Shown: positions 22,827 through 31,007 of the stretch, piece by piece
Numbering within the stretch: position 1 is the stretch's first letter
Layout: each line of letters begins with the position of its first letter
Assembly (NCBI GenBank): GCA_027306755.1
Contig: DAHUZE010000080.1
Span: 1 to 49,396 of the forward strand
Direction of reading: 5' to 3'
DNA: 49,396 nt
Source: Acidimicrobiaceae bacterium
GTDB lineage: Bacteria > Actinomycetota > Acidimicrobiia > Acidimicrobiales > RAAP-2
Notes under the pieces: generated by a model
The model's input: only the letters and a program-made list of their open reading frames with translations
What the model was told of the DNA's origin: nothing
Database searches by the model: none
Made by a program: the position numbers and the translations under genes

Positions 22827-24260
22827 GTGGCGCGAGGACCCGATGAGCTCGTCACCGCCGGCCATGCCGACGTGCTGTCCATCGCCGATCTGTACGACCA
22901 GGTCGAACTGGCGCTGGCCCGGGCGTTCCCCCGGCGGAGATCGGTGTGGGTCCGCGGCGAGATCCAGCACATCGTCGACCCTCGGGGCGGGCGCGGGCAC
23001 TGCTACATCGACCTGGTCGACCCGGACACCGCCAGGGCCCGCCAAGCCCCGGTGCTCCGGGTGAAGTGCTGGCAGTCCACGTGGGCTCCCCTACGGACCA
23101 CCCTTGGACGGGAGGGGATCTCGCTCGCCCCGGGCATGGTGGTCGTCCTGCGGGGGACCATGGACTTCTACCGTCCCAAGGCCGAGATCGGCTTCATCCT
23201 GAGCGACCTGGACGTCACCGCGCTGCTGGGGCGCATGGCCGCCCAGCGCGCCGCCCTACTGCGAGCCCTCGAGGCCGAGGGCCTCGTCGGCCGGAACGGG
23301 GCCATTCCCATCTGTCCCGTGCCTCTGAGGGTGGGCCTGGTGGCCAGCCCCGGCACCGAGGGCTACCGGGACTTCCTGGGTCAGCTCCAGGATTCCGGCC
23401 TTTCGTTCCGGGTGACGGTTGCTCCGGCCCGGGTGCAGGGGCGGGCCGCTCCGGGCGCGGTCGCCACCGCGGTCCGGCGGCTGTCGGCGCTCGGACCCGA
23501 GGGGCTGGACGTGATCGTCGTCGTCCGTGGCGGAGGATCGAAGGCCGACCTGGCTGCCTTCGACGCCGAACCGGTGGCGCGGGCGATCGCCACGGCCGCC
23601 GTTCCGGTGTGGACGGGCATCGGGCACACCGGCGACGAGTCGGTGGCCGACATCGTCGCCAGCCGAGCCTGCATCACGCCGACCGACTGCGGCCGTGAGC
23701 TCGTCCAGCGGGTCCAGTCGTGGTGGGGGACCCACGTCGGCGGTCCTGCGGCCGCGGTCGGCCGCCGGGCGGGAGAGCGGCTGGCCGCCTCGCAGCGTGA
23801 GCACGACGGGGCAAGGGACCGCCTGACGGCGATGGCGCGCCACCTGTTGGACCGCCAGTCCGAGCTTGTCGGCCGGCGGGGCGCCTCGGTCGCGCGGTGC
23901 GCTCCGCGACTGGTGGAGGCGGCCCGTACGTCTGTCGTCGCCCGTAGCTGCCGCACGGGCCCGCTGGCGCTCGCGCACCTCGAGCGGTCGCGTGAGCAGT
24001 TGGTCGGCTTCCGGCGGCTCATCGCCGCCTATGACGTTGAGCGGCAGCTCGAGCGCGGCTACACCCTGACTCTGGACGCCACGGGCACCGTTGTCCGCAG
24101 CGCCGCCGATGTCCATGTGGGGACGCCGCTCGTCACCCGGTTCGCCGATGGGACCGCCACGTCGGTGGTCGACGGTGCATCGGTGTCAGACGGCATGTCG
24201 GTGGCAGACGGTATGTCGGTGGCAGACGGTAAGTCGGTGGCAGCCAAGGAGAGGTCATGA
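22827..24260 (+). CDS. xseA: exodeoxyribonuclease VII large subunit
   Basis: The 477-residue protein has an N-terminal OB fold (RSVWVRGEIQHIVDPRGGRG, GMVVVLRGTMDFYRPKAEIG) and the catalytic region with VGLVASPGTEGYRDFLGQLQ, DVIVVVRGGGSKADLAAFDA, PVWTGIGHTGDESVADIVAS and RACITPTDC. A helical region and the C-terminal RQLERGYTLTLDATGTVVRS block follow. With XseB it degrades single-stranded DNA to oligonucleotides. I use the GTG at 22827. The last 30 residues are an expanded SVADGM-type repeat not found in typical XseA. Its stop overlaps the xseB ATG by 4 bp. Confidence 0.92.
   Translation: MARGPDELVTAGHADVLSIADLYDQVELALARAFPRRRSVWVRGEIQHIVDPRGGRGHCYIDLVDPDTARARQAPVLRVKCWQSTWAPLRTTLGREGISLAPGMVVVLRGTMDFYRPKAEIGFILSDLDVTALLGRMAAQRAALLRALEAEGLVGRNGAIPICPVPLRVGLVASPGTEGYRDFLGQLQDSGLSFRVTVAPARVQGRAAPGAVATAVRRLSALGPEGLDVIVVVRGGGSKADLAAFDAEPVARAIATAAVPVWTGIGHTGDESVADIVASRACITPTDCGRELVQRVQSWWGTHVGGPAAAVGRRAGERLAASQREHDGARDRLTAMARHLLDRQSELVGRRGASVARCAPRLVEAARTSVVARSCRTGPLALAHLERSREQLVGFRRLIAAYDVERQLERGYTLTLDATGTVVRSAADVHVGTPLVTRFADGTATSVVDGASVSDGMSVADGMSVADGKSVAAKERS
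24162..24251 (+). repeat. 18-bp tandem repeat at the 3' end of xseA
   Basis: Four full units and one partial of TCGGTGGCAGACGGTATG with minor changes (starts at 24162, 24180, 24198, 24216 and 24234). In the protein they read SVVDGA, SVSDGM, SVADGM, SVADGK and SVAAKE. The period is a multiple of three, so copy-number changes keep the frame. Confidence 0.85.
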
Positions 24261-24712
24261 CGGAACCGCGGGACCATCAGGATCGCGACCCGGACGTGCC
24301 CGTGGAGGGCCTGTCCTACAGCGAGGCCAGCACCGAGCTGGACTCGATCGTCCACTTCTTCGAGCAGCGAGACGTGGATGTGGACCAGCTCGTCGGCCGG
24401 CTCGTGCGCGCCACCGCCTTGGTCGAGGAGCTGGACAGCCGACTGCGCCAGACCCGCCTCCAAGTGGAGCAGCTGGTGCCCCGCCTCACCGCTGTGCTGT
24501 CCGACTCCCCATCCGGCGCGCCGGGCTCCTCCGGCTTGCCGCAGGCGGACTCGGACCCGGCCCCGGATGCCGGCGATGCTGGGCCGGAGGGCGCGGACCA
24601 CGCCTACGACGGCGCGTACCGCGGTGACGGCGCGGACGACGGCGCGTACCGAGATGAGGGCGCGGACGACGCGGACGAAGATGACCTCGGCCCCGCACCC
24701 GGGCTCTTCTGA
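24257..24712 (+). CDS. xseB: exodeoxyribonuclease VII small subunit
   Basis: The first 75 residues are the XseB helical hairpin (LSYSEASTELDSIVHFFEQR, then VDQLVGRLVRATALVEELDS and RLRQTRLQVEQL). The remaining 75 or so residues are an acidic Asp/Gly/Ala tail (AYDGAYRGDGADDGAYRDEG), partly encoded by a 30-bp repeat; normal XseB is only about 70-85 residues. The start overlaps the xseA stop (ATGA) and the stop overlaps the next ATG by one base, so the genes are tightly coupled. Confidence 0.88.
   Translation: MTEPRDHQDRDPDVPVEGLSYSEASTELDSIVHFFEQRDVDVDQLVGRLVRATALVEELDSRLRQTRLQVEQLVPRLTAVLSDSPSGAPGSSGLPQADSDPAPDAGDAGPEGADHAYDGAYRGDGADDGAYRDEGADDADEDDLGPAPGLF
24608..24667 (+). repeat. 30-bp tandem repeat in the xseB tail
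   Basis: GACGGCGCGTACCG occurs at 24608-24621 and again at 24638-24651, within two related 30-bp units that encode DGAYRGDGAD and DGAYRDEGAD. Confidence 0.7.
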
Positions 24713-25452
24713 TGGTCGCGCCCCCTGCCCCCACAGCTCCCGACGACCGGCGCTACTTCCGCCAGCTCCTGGCCGGCCGGGACTTCGCCTGCGAGAACGA
24801 CGTCGCCCGCCAGATGGCGAATTTCGTGTACGCGGTCGGTGACCGGGTAACGGGTGAGGCGCTGCTGGTCGACCCCGCCTACGCGCCGGCCGAGCTCCTG
24901 GACGTGCTGGAGGCGGACGGTATGCGGTGCGCCGGTGTGCTCGCTACCCACTACCACGCCGACCACGTGGGCGGCTCCCTTGCCGGGTGGCCGATCGACG
25001 GCGTTGCCGTGCTGCTCGAGCACCTGCAGGTGCCCGTGCACGTCCAGCGGGACGAGCTTCCGTGGGTGGTGCGCGGCGCCGGGGTGTCGGCTGCAGATCT
25101 GGTGCCGCACGAAAGCGGGGACCGGCTGGCCGTGGGCAGCCTGGTGGTCACCCTCGTCCACACGCCGGGGCACACGCCGGGGAGCCAGTGCTTCCTCGTG
25201 GACGGCGCCCTCGTTTCGGGGGACACCCTGTTCCTCCAGGGTTGCGGCCGGACCGATCTCCCCGGGAGCGATCCTGTCGCCATGTACGACTCCCTCACGT
25301 CCAGGCTGGCCCAGGTGCCGGACGGCACGATCGTGTACCCGGGGCACCAGTACGCTCCGGAGCCCTCGGCGCCCATGGGCGAGGTCCGGCGCGACAACCT
25401 GTGCTTCCGCCCCGGCTCCGCCCAGGAGTGGCTGGACATGTTCGCCCGGTGA
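24712..25452 (+). CDS. MBL-fold metallo-hydrolase (glyoxalase II/persulfide dioxygenase-like)
   Basis: The 246-residue protein has the HxHxDH metal site in ATHYHADHVGGSLAG, further metal ligands in HTPGHTPGSQCFLV and SGDTLFLQGCGRTDLPGSD, and the terminal His in GTIVYPGHQYAPEP. It fits the hydroxyacylglutathione hydrolase/ETHE1-like branch, but thioesterase and persulfide dioxygenase cannot be separated by eye. It is translationally coupled to xseB upstream and overlaps the flavoprotein gene downstream (GTGA), so a redox pairing with that enzyme is possible. Confidence 0.8.
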   Translation: MVAPPAPTAPDDRRYFRQLLAGRDFACENDVARQMANFVYAVGDRVTGEALLVDPAYAPAELLDVLEADGMRCAGVLATHYHADHVGGSLAGWPIDGVAVLLEHLQVPVHVQRDELPWVVRGAGVSAADLVPHESGDRLAVGSLVVTLVHTPGHTPGSQCFLVDGALVSGDTLFLQGCGRTDLPGSDPVAMYDSLTSRLAQVPDGTIVYPGHQYAPEPSAPMGEVRRDNLCFRPGSAQEWLDMFAR

Positions 25453-26693
25453 CCGGCGGGTCGTTGCCGCCGGACGGCACGGTCGCCATCGCCGGCGCGT
25501 CCCTCGCGGGCCTCCGGGCGGCCCAGGGCCTGCGGGACAACGGCTTCGCCGGGTCCATCGTGATGGTGGGGGAGGAGCAGCACCCCCCCTACGATCGGCC
25601 GCCCCTCTCCAAGCAGGTGCTGGCCGGCGCCTGGCCGCCGGAGCGCACGGCGCTGGCCGCTCCCGACGCGCTGGCGGCCATGGGGCTGGAGCTGCGGCTC
25701 GGGTGCCGGGTCTTGTCCCTGGACGCCGGCCGCCGGCTCCTGTCCCTCGACGACGGGAGCGAGCTCCGGGCCGACGGCGTGGTCATCGCCACGGGGGCCC
25801 GCCCGCGCCGCATGCCGGGGACCGAGGACCACCCGGCCGTCACGGTCCTGAGGACGCTGGAGGACGTCCGGGGGCTCCGCCACGCGCTCGACGAAGCAGG
25901 ACCCGGCTGCCGGGTCGTCGTCGTGGGAGCCGGATTCATCGGCTCGGAGGTGGCGGCTACGTGCGCCGGGCTCGGCTGCCGCGTGACCGTGCTGGAGGGA
26001 CTGCCGGCCCCGCTGGCCCCGGCGCTCGGGGAAGACGTCGGCGCGGCACTGGGAGCAATGCACGCTCGCAACGGCGTCACGTTGCGCACGCGGGCGATCG
26101 TGGAGGGCATTGACCGACCGGCGGGAGGCGGCGCGGAGGTGGTGCTTGCCGGTGGCGACAGGCTGGCGGCGGACGTGGTGGTGGTGGGCATCGGGGTCGT
26201 GCCGGCCACGGACTGGCTGGCGGGCTCGGGCCTGACCGTCGCCGACGGCGTCGTGTGCGACCACCGGCTGTTCGCCGCCGACCGCGTGGTGGCCGCGGGC
26301 GACCTGGCGCGCTGGCAGTGGCGTCACGCGGGCGAGGAGCGATCCGTCCGCATCGAGCACTGGGAGACGGCGGCCCAGATGGGGGCGGCGGCGGGGGCCG
26401 CACTCCTGGCCGGCCGGGATCAGGCCCCACCATTCGACCCGGTCCCCTACTTCTGGTCGGACCAGTACGGGCTCCGCATCCAGGTGCTCGGGCGCCCGGA
26501 TCCCACCGACGAGGTGGCCGTGGTGGAGGGGAGCCTGGACGCGCAGGACGGCAAGTTCGTCGCCCTCTACGGCCGGGGCGGCCGGCTGACCGCGGCCCTC
26601 GCCGTCAGCCGGCCCCGCCTCCTGATGGCCTTCCGGCCACTCCTCGTCGCCGGGGCCGGCTGGGACGAGGCGCTGGCCGTTCTCCGGCCCTGA
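25449..26693 (+). CDS. ferredoxin-reductase-like NAD(P)/FAD-dependent oxidoreductase
   Basis: The 414-residue flavoprotein has the FAD fold AIAGASLAGLRAAQGLRDNG, the PPYDRPPLSKQVLAG block diagnostic of the rhodocoxin/putidaredoxin reductase group, an NAD(P)-binding fold CRVVVVGAGFIGSEVAATCA and the FAD-contacting AAGDLARW and RIEHWETAAQMGAAAG. A reductase C-terminal domain follows (PYFWSDQYGLRIQVLGRPD). Such enzymes pass electrons from NAD(P)H to a ferredoxin serving a P450 or dioxygenase; no such partner is adjacent. The GTG at 25449 overlaps the upstream stop by 4 bp. Confidence 0.88.
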   Translation: MTGGSLPPDGTVAIAGASLAGLRAAQGLRDNGFAGSIVMVGEEQHPPYDRPPLSKQVLAGAWPPERTALAAPDALAAMGLELRLGCRVLSLDAGRRLLSLDDGSELRADGVVIATGARPRRMPGTEDHPAVTVLRTLEDVRGLRHALDEAGPGCRVVVVGAGFIGSEVAATCAGLGCRVTVLEGLPAPLAPALGEDVGAALGAMHARNGVTLRTRAIVEGIDRPAGGGAEVVLAGGDRLAADVVVVGIGVVPATDWLAGSGLTVADGVVCDHRLFAADRVVAAGDLARWQWRHAGEERSVRIEHWETAAQMGAAAGAALLAGRDQAPPFDPVPYFWSDQYGLRIQVLGRPDPTDEVAVVEGSLDAQDGKFVALYGRGGRLTAALAVSRPRLLMAFRPLLVAGAGWDEALAVLRP

Positions 26694-26743
26694 GCCGCTG
26701 GGCCGAGGCGCTGGACGAGGCGCTGGCCGTCCTCGCGCCATGA
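26664..26743 (+). repeat. 50-bp partial duplication at the end of the reductase gene
   Basis: GACGAGGCGCTGGCCGT at 26664-26680 recurs at 26714-26730, and both copies run on to a TGA (DEALAVLRP-stop and, in another frame, DEALAVLAP-stop). The second copy lies after the true stop and appears to be a relic of a duplication of the 3' end. Confidence 0.6.
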
Positions 26744-26789
26744 TCCGCCGGGTGCGCCACCCTGGGATTTCGCCCGCCGGGACCGGCTG

Positions 26790-29042
26790 TCAGCGCCGGG
26801 AGAGGATGGCCCGGGCCCGGGCCCGGGACGCGAGCCGCGGCAGCCGGCGGGCGCCGTAGACCAGGCGGCGGGCGGTGTCGGGATCCGGCTCCCACCCTTC
26901 CCAGGCCGATCGCTCGGCAGCGCCAGCGACGGCCACGGCGGTGACGGGCCCCCGGGCGCCCGTGGCCACGTCCACCCGTGCGGCAAGGGTGCCGAGCGTG
27001 TCCGACGGCCCCGTGGGCACCCTGCTGCGGCGTGCCGCCCGCTCCACGGACCGGGTCACTGCGGCCCGCCACGTCGGCGGGCGCCTGCGGTGCCGGCGGA
27101 CCAGGACTGCGGCCAAGCCGAGCAGCCCCAGCAGGGGCATCGTGGGCACGAGCGGGATACGGCTCAGCTCGGAGAGGACCACTCCTTGGAGGCTGGAGCC
27201 CGACGATGGGGTGGCGTTGGGGACATAGGCCGTGGGGTCGAAGCTCTGCCAGCCGTACCCGGGGAACCACACCTGCACCCACGCGTGCGCGTCCTTGGCC
27301 AGCACGTCGTAGGTGCCGGTGAGCGGGTCGTAGGGGCCCGGCACGTACCCGACGGCCTCCCGGGCCGGGATGCCGAGCGTGCGCAGCATCACGGCGAGCG
27401 ACGTGCTGATCTGCTCGCAGTAGCCGCGGCGGGACCCGAAAAGGAATTGGGCCACCGCGTCCTGCCCTGCCGCAAGGGTCGGGATGCTCGTGGTGTAGGT
27501 GGTGTGCCGCCCGATCCACCGCTCCAGGGCGGTCACCGCGCCGTACACGCTGGACTGCCCGGCGGTGACCCGGCGGGCCAGGGCGGCCACCCGGGGATAG
27601 GGATGGGGAAGGCGGAGATCCTCGGTCCGCACGCCGGCTGTCAGCCCCTGGGTCCCGTTGGCGCCACGCAGGGTGGCAGGCGACGGGGTCTGCACCGAGG
27701 ACACCACCGTATACACCGACCCGGCGCCGAGCGCCTGGGCCGACTCGATGGTGCCGTCGGCGCTCACGTAGAGGCGGTGGGTCGGGAACCAGACCAGCAT
27801 CGCCTGGCTCGCGTGCAGCACCAGGTTCGAGCCGGAGCTGGCGAGGTAGAAGGTCTGGTAGTCGGTGCTGGGTGCCGAGGCGCCTGTGCCGGCGGGTGTG
27901 GCCGCCGAGCCGTCCGAGCCGTCGCTCGCGGCCCCGGGGTGGGCCGATCCAGCGGTGCTCCCGGAACCCGCACCGACCGGCCCCGCAGCCCGGGTCGGCA
28001 TGGCCGGTTCGGCGGGCTGCGAGGTGCCGACCACGAGCGGCGGCCCCCCGGTCACGGTTTCCCAACGCGTGCCGTCGCTTGTCACCGGACCGCCGTTCGT
28101 GGTGCCAGCTCGTGTCGCCGGGTGCAGGGCGCGCGCCGATTGGGTCCAGGACTGCCCGGACCATGCATCGTAGGTTTCCGCCAACCAGTAGGAGGGTCGA
28201 TCGGCCCGGACGCGCAGCACCACCTCGTTGCCGAGCGAGGCACGCAGAGCGGTGTTGAGGGGGCCGGCAAACCCGAGGTAGCCGCCCACCCCGGTCGGCC
28301 CGGTGGCCGACGCCGTCTGCAGGCTGGCACTCGAGGAGGCCGGGACCAGGTGCGACGGCTGGGAGCCACCGGGACCACCCGTCCCCGATGCCGGGGACGC
28401 GGGGGCGAAGGCTGGTGGCGCCGGAGCGGGCAGCACCAGGACGATCACCGCGGCGACGGCCAGGGCCGCCAGGGCGGCCGGGACGACCGCGGCGGCCCGG
28501 ACCGGAGCGCCGCCCGCCATCGACGCCCACGCGGCAGCCAGCCCGAGGACCACGAAGGTGGACCAGAGGGCCACCACCAGCCCGAAGTCAATGGACACGG
28601 CCTGGGTGGAGGCCAGTGCGATCAGCGTGGCCGAGCCGGCGATGGAGAATCCGAGGTCCCGCCGGGTCGGAAGGTCGAAGGAGTGGACGGCCTGCATGAT
28701 GGCGAACAGCGCAGCAAGGGCCGCCTCGACCGCGGTCAGGGCGCCAGCCGGCGCGTCCGCCGCGACGGTCATGAAGAACCAGGTGAAGGCACCGATCATC
28801 AGGCCCGCCAACGCCGCCCGCAGGTACGGGACCGGCCGGGCCCGACGCCGGTAGGACCACAGCCCGCCGGCGGCCACCGCCGCCAGCGCCGGCCCGGCCA
28901 TCCAGGCCTGCAGCAGTCCCTGGAGCAGGCAGGCGACGATCCCCGTACCCACCGCCCCTGCCGCCGACGCCCGCAGGAGCAGCGAATGCTCCGGCGGCAG
29001 GGAGCGGCCGGGATGCCGGAGCAGGCCGAGCAGGGCCTTCAC
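26790..29042 (-). CDS. TgpA-like membrane transglutaminase-domain protein
   Basis: The 750-residue protein has an N-terminal membrane domain of several spans within residues 25-215 (GIVACLLQGLLQAWMAGPAL, AFTWFFMTVAADA, LVVALWSTFVVLGLAAAW). An extracytoplasmic region with a transglutaminase core follows: Cys542 in RRGYCEQISTSLAVMLRTLG, His586 in DAHAWVQVWFP and Asp602 in SFDPTAY form the triad. A late span (MPLLGLLGLAAVLV) and a cytoplasmic tail complete it. TgpA-type proteins usually follow MoxR and DUF58 genes, as here, and the GTG at 29042 overlaps the DUF58 stop (GTGA). The substrate is unknown; a central Ser/Gly/Ala-rich linker is unusually long. Confidence 0.88.
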   Translation of the reverse strand: MKALLGLLRHPGRSLPPEHSLLLRASAAGAVGTGIVACLLQGLLQAWMAGPALAAVAAGGLWSYRRRARPVPYLRAALAGLMIGAFTWFFMTVAADAPAGALTAVEAALAALFAIMQAVHSFDLPTRRDLGFSIAGSATLIALASTQAVSIDFGLVVALWSTFVVLGLAAAWASMAGGAPVRAAAVVPAALAALAVAAVIVLVLPAPAPPAFAPASPASGTGGPGGSQPSHLVPASSSASLQTASATGPTGVGGYLGFAGPLNTALRASLGNEVVLRVRADRPSYWLAETYDAWSGQSWTQSARALHPATRAGTTNGGPVTSDGTRWETVTGGPPLVVGTSQPAEPAMPTRAAGPVGAGSGSTAGSAHPGAASDGSDGSAATPAGTGASAPSTDYQTFYLASSGSNLVLHASQAMLVWFPTHRLYVSADGTIESAQALGAGSVYTVVSSVQTPSPATLRGANGTQGLTAGVRTEDLRLPHPYPRVAALARRVTAGQSSVYGAVTALERWIGRHTTYTTSIPTLAAGQDAVAQFLFGSRRGYCEQISTSLAVMLRTLGIPAREAVGYVPGPYDPLTGTYDVLAKDAHAWVQVWFPGYGWQSFDPTAYVPNATPSSGSSLQGVVLSELSRIPLVPTMPLLGLLGLAAVLVRRHRRRPPTWRAAVTRSVERAARRSRVPTGPSDTLGTLAARVDVATGARGPVTAVAVAGAAERSAWEGWEPDPDTARRLVYGARRLPRLASRARARAILSRR

Positions 29043-29947
29043 CGCCCCCGCCCGTCCCAGGGTGAGGGGCCGAACGCCCGGTGAGGCAGGGAGCGCGCCA
29101 GCCGCCTTCCGGCGTCCCGGACCGTGGGCACGGGCTCGACCACCTCGCCGCCCTCGTGGACCGTGGCCAGCTCCACCTCGATGCCTGAGGCCAGCAGCGC
29201 CGCGACGGTCCCGAGCACCCGCCCTGCGTGCTCCTCGGCCGCCTCCTGGCCCGGGGGCAGGTGGCCGCGGACCACCGCCGTGCGGCGGTGCGGCCGCTCG
29301 TGCTCCCGGACCATCAGGCTCCCGGCGTGGGCCGAGGCCGGCCAGTGGACCGTGGACCGCCCGTCGCCCGGCGCGTAGGGGCGCAAGCCGCGAACCTCCG
29401 TCCCGGATCGCTCGGGCCCTGAGCCGGGGCCAGCGTCGGCCCCACGCTCCACCACGGCCGGATCGGGGCCGCCGGCGGCCGGCGCCACCAGCACCGGGCC
29501 GGGCAACGCCACCGCAACCGCGCGCGTCCACCACAGGAGCCCGAACGGGGCAGCACTGGACACGACCACGGTGCAGTGCTCGAGGACCCCCCGATGGGGC
29601 GGCCGGACCTCCAGGATGACCCGACGTGCCCCGCCGGTGGCCACGTCGGGGCCGGGGGGCGAGCGGGGAGCAAGGACTGCGGCGCCGCGCACGCCGAGCT
29701 GCACCGCCAGCGCCGATCCGGCGGTGGCGTCGGGCGGGACCTCCAGTGCCGCCAGCCGCACCCGCCATACCGCGAGCGCCGGTCCGGCCAACCCAACCAC
29801 GAGTAGGCCCGCCACCAGTGCTCCGACCGTCTGTACCCACCCGACGCCGCTGCCCCGGGCCACCGCCCCCCACACCGCCAGCACCGCCGCGCTGGCCGCC
29901 CCCGGCGCCGCCGCCCGCCGCGGGCGGGGGAGGCCGGAACGGGTCAC
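29039..29947 (-). CDS. DUF58 domain-containing protein
   Basis: The 302-residue protein has two N-terminal hydrophobic spans (VGALVAGLLVVGLAGPALAV) and the DUF58 signature GTEVRGLRPYAPGDGRSTVH followed by WPASAHAGSLMVREHE. A VWA-like C-terminal half is shortened. DUF58 proteins sit between a MoxR ATPase and a transglutaminase in a conserved module thought to assist folding or activation of envelope or metal-dependent complexes. Overlaps of 4 bp at both ends (GTGA) couple it to moxR and tgpA. Confidence 0.85.
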   Translation of the reverse strand: MTRSGLPRPRRAAAPGAASAAVLAVWGAVARGSGVGWVQTVGALVAGLLVVGLAGPALAVWRVRLAALEVPPDATAGSALAVQLGVRGAAVLAPRSPPGPDVATGGARRVILEVRPPHRGVLEHCTVVVSSAAPFGLLWWTRAVAVALPGPVLVAPAAGGPDPAVVERGADAGPGSGPERSGTEVRGLRPYAPGDGRSTVHWPASAHAGSLMVREHERPHRRTAVVRGHLPPGQEAAEEHAGRVLGTVAALLASGIEVELATVHEGGEVVEPVPTVRDAGRRLARSLPHRAFGPSPWDGRGR

Positions 29948-30996
29948 GGCCGAGGAGCGGGGGTGGTGCGCACCACCTCCTCCACGATGGCCGGGCGCTG
30001 CTCCGAGCTTCCGTCGATGACCAGCCGGTGCGCCAGTGCGGCCACCGCCACGGCCTGCACATCCCCCGGGGTGGCGTAGGCGCGCCCGTCGAGCAGTGCG
30101 TGGGCTTGGGCCGCCCGGACCACGGCGATGGAGGCGCGGGGGCTCGCCCCCAGTCTCACGCCCGACGCCTCCCGGGTCGAGCGCGCCAGCTGGACGGCAT
30201 AGGCCGCCACCGCCCGGTCCACGCGGACGCGGCCGGTGGCGGCCACCAGGCGGGCCCAGTCGTCGACCTTGCAGAGCGGGACGAGCCGGTCGAGCTCGGC
30301 CTGGCCCCCTTCGCCCATGGCCAGGCGCACCTCGGTGCCGACATCGGGGTAGCCGACGGGGGTGGCCAGGGCGAACCGGTCGAGCTGGCTCTCCACGAGC
30401 GGAAAGGTACCGAGCTGCTCCGCGGGATTTTGCGTGGCGATGACGAGGTGCGGCTCGGGGAGCGGCCAGCGCTCGCCGTCCACGGTCACCTGATGTTCGG
30501 CCATGGCCTCCAGCAACGCAGACTGCGTGCGCGGCGGGGTGCGGTTGAGCTCGTCCAGCAGCACCACGTGGGCGAAGACCGGTCCCGGGTGGAATTGCCA
30601 CTCGCCACGTTCGGGGGCGTACACCGAGACGCCCGTCACGTCGGAGGGCAGAAGGTCCGCGTGGCCCTGGACCCGGGACATGGCGCCCCCCAGAGCCGCG
30701 GCCAAGGTGCGGCCCAGGACGGTCTTGCCCGTGCCGGGGACGTCCTCCACCAAGAGATGTCCACCCGACACGGCGGCCAGCGCAGCCACCGTGACCGGAC
30801 CGGGAGCGCCGAGGACGACCCGGCCCAGGCTGTCGCGCAGGGCCCGGGCCAGTTCGGAGGCCTGGGACAGGCTCATGACGTCCTCGGGGCACCCCGCCGC
30901 CGACGCGTCCGGCGTCGTGCCGGGGGCGAGCGGGACGGGCGGGACGAGCGTGGGCTCCGTGCTCCTCCCCACCGCCGTTCCGGGCATTGCGGTCAC
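29944..30996 (-). CDS. MoxR-family AAA+ ATPase
   Basis: The 350-residue protein has Walker A in LLVEDVPGTGKTVLGRTLA, the MoxR block RVQGHADLLPSDVTGVSVY, Walker B HVVLLDELNRTPPRTQSALL and the sensor I region LVIATQNPAEQLGTFPLVES. The GTG at 30996 has GAGAGG 7 bp upstream; the ATG at 30987 is an alternative. MoxR ATPases act as chaperones with VWA-type partners. The gene follows the FGGY kinase by 11 bp and so appears to belong to the same transcript as the glpD-like genes. Confidence 0.9.
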   Translation of the reverse strand: MTAMPGTAVGRSTEPTLVPPVPLAPGTTPDASAAGCPEDVMSLSQASELARALRDSLGRVVLGAPGPVTVAALAAVSGGHLLVEDVPGTGKTVLGRTLAAALGGAMSRVQGHADLLPSDVTGVSVYAPERGEWQFHPGPVFAHVVLLDELNRTPPRTQSALLEAMAEHQVTVDGERWPLPEPHLVIATQNPAEQLGTFPLVESQLDRFALATPVGYPDVGTEVRLAMGEGGQAELDRLVPLCKVDDWARLVAATGRVRVDRAVAAYAVQLARSTREASGVRLGASPRASIAVVRAAQAHALLDGRAYATPGDVQAVAVAALAHRLVIDGSSEQRPAIVEEVVRTTPAPRP

Positions 30997-31007
30997 GCCG
31001 ACACCTC

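Noticed and set aside
29039-30892. DUF58 gene starting far upstream within moxR
   Set aside because: The upstream part is antisense-like, low-complexity reading of moxR in another frame; the GTG at 29947 overlapping the moxR stop explains the gene.
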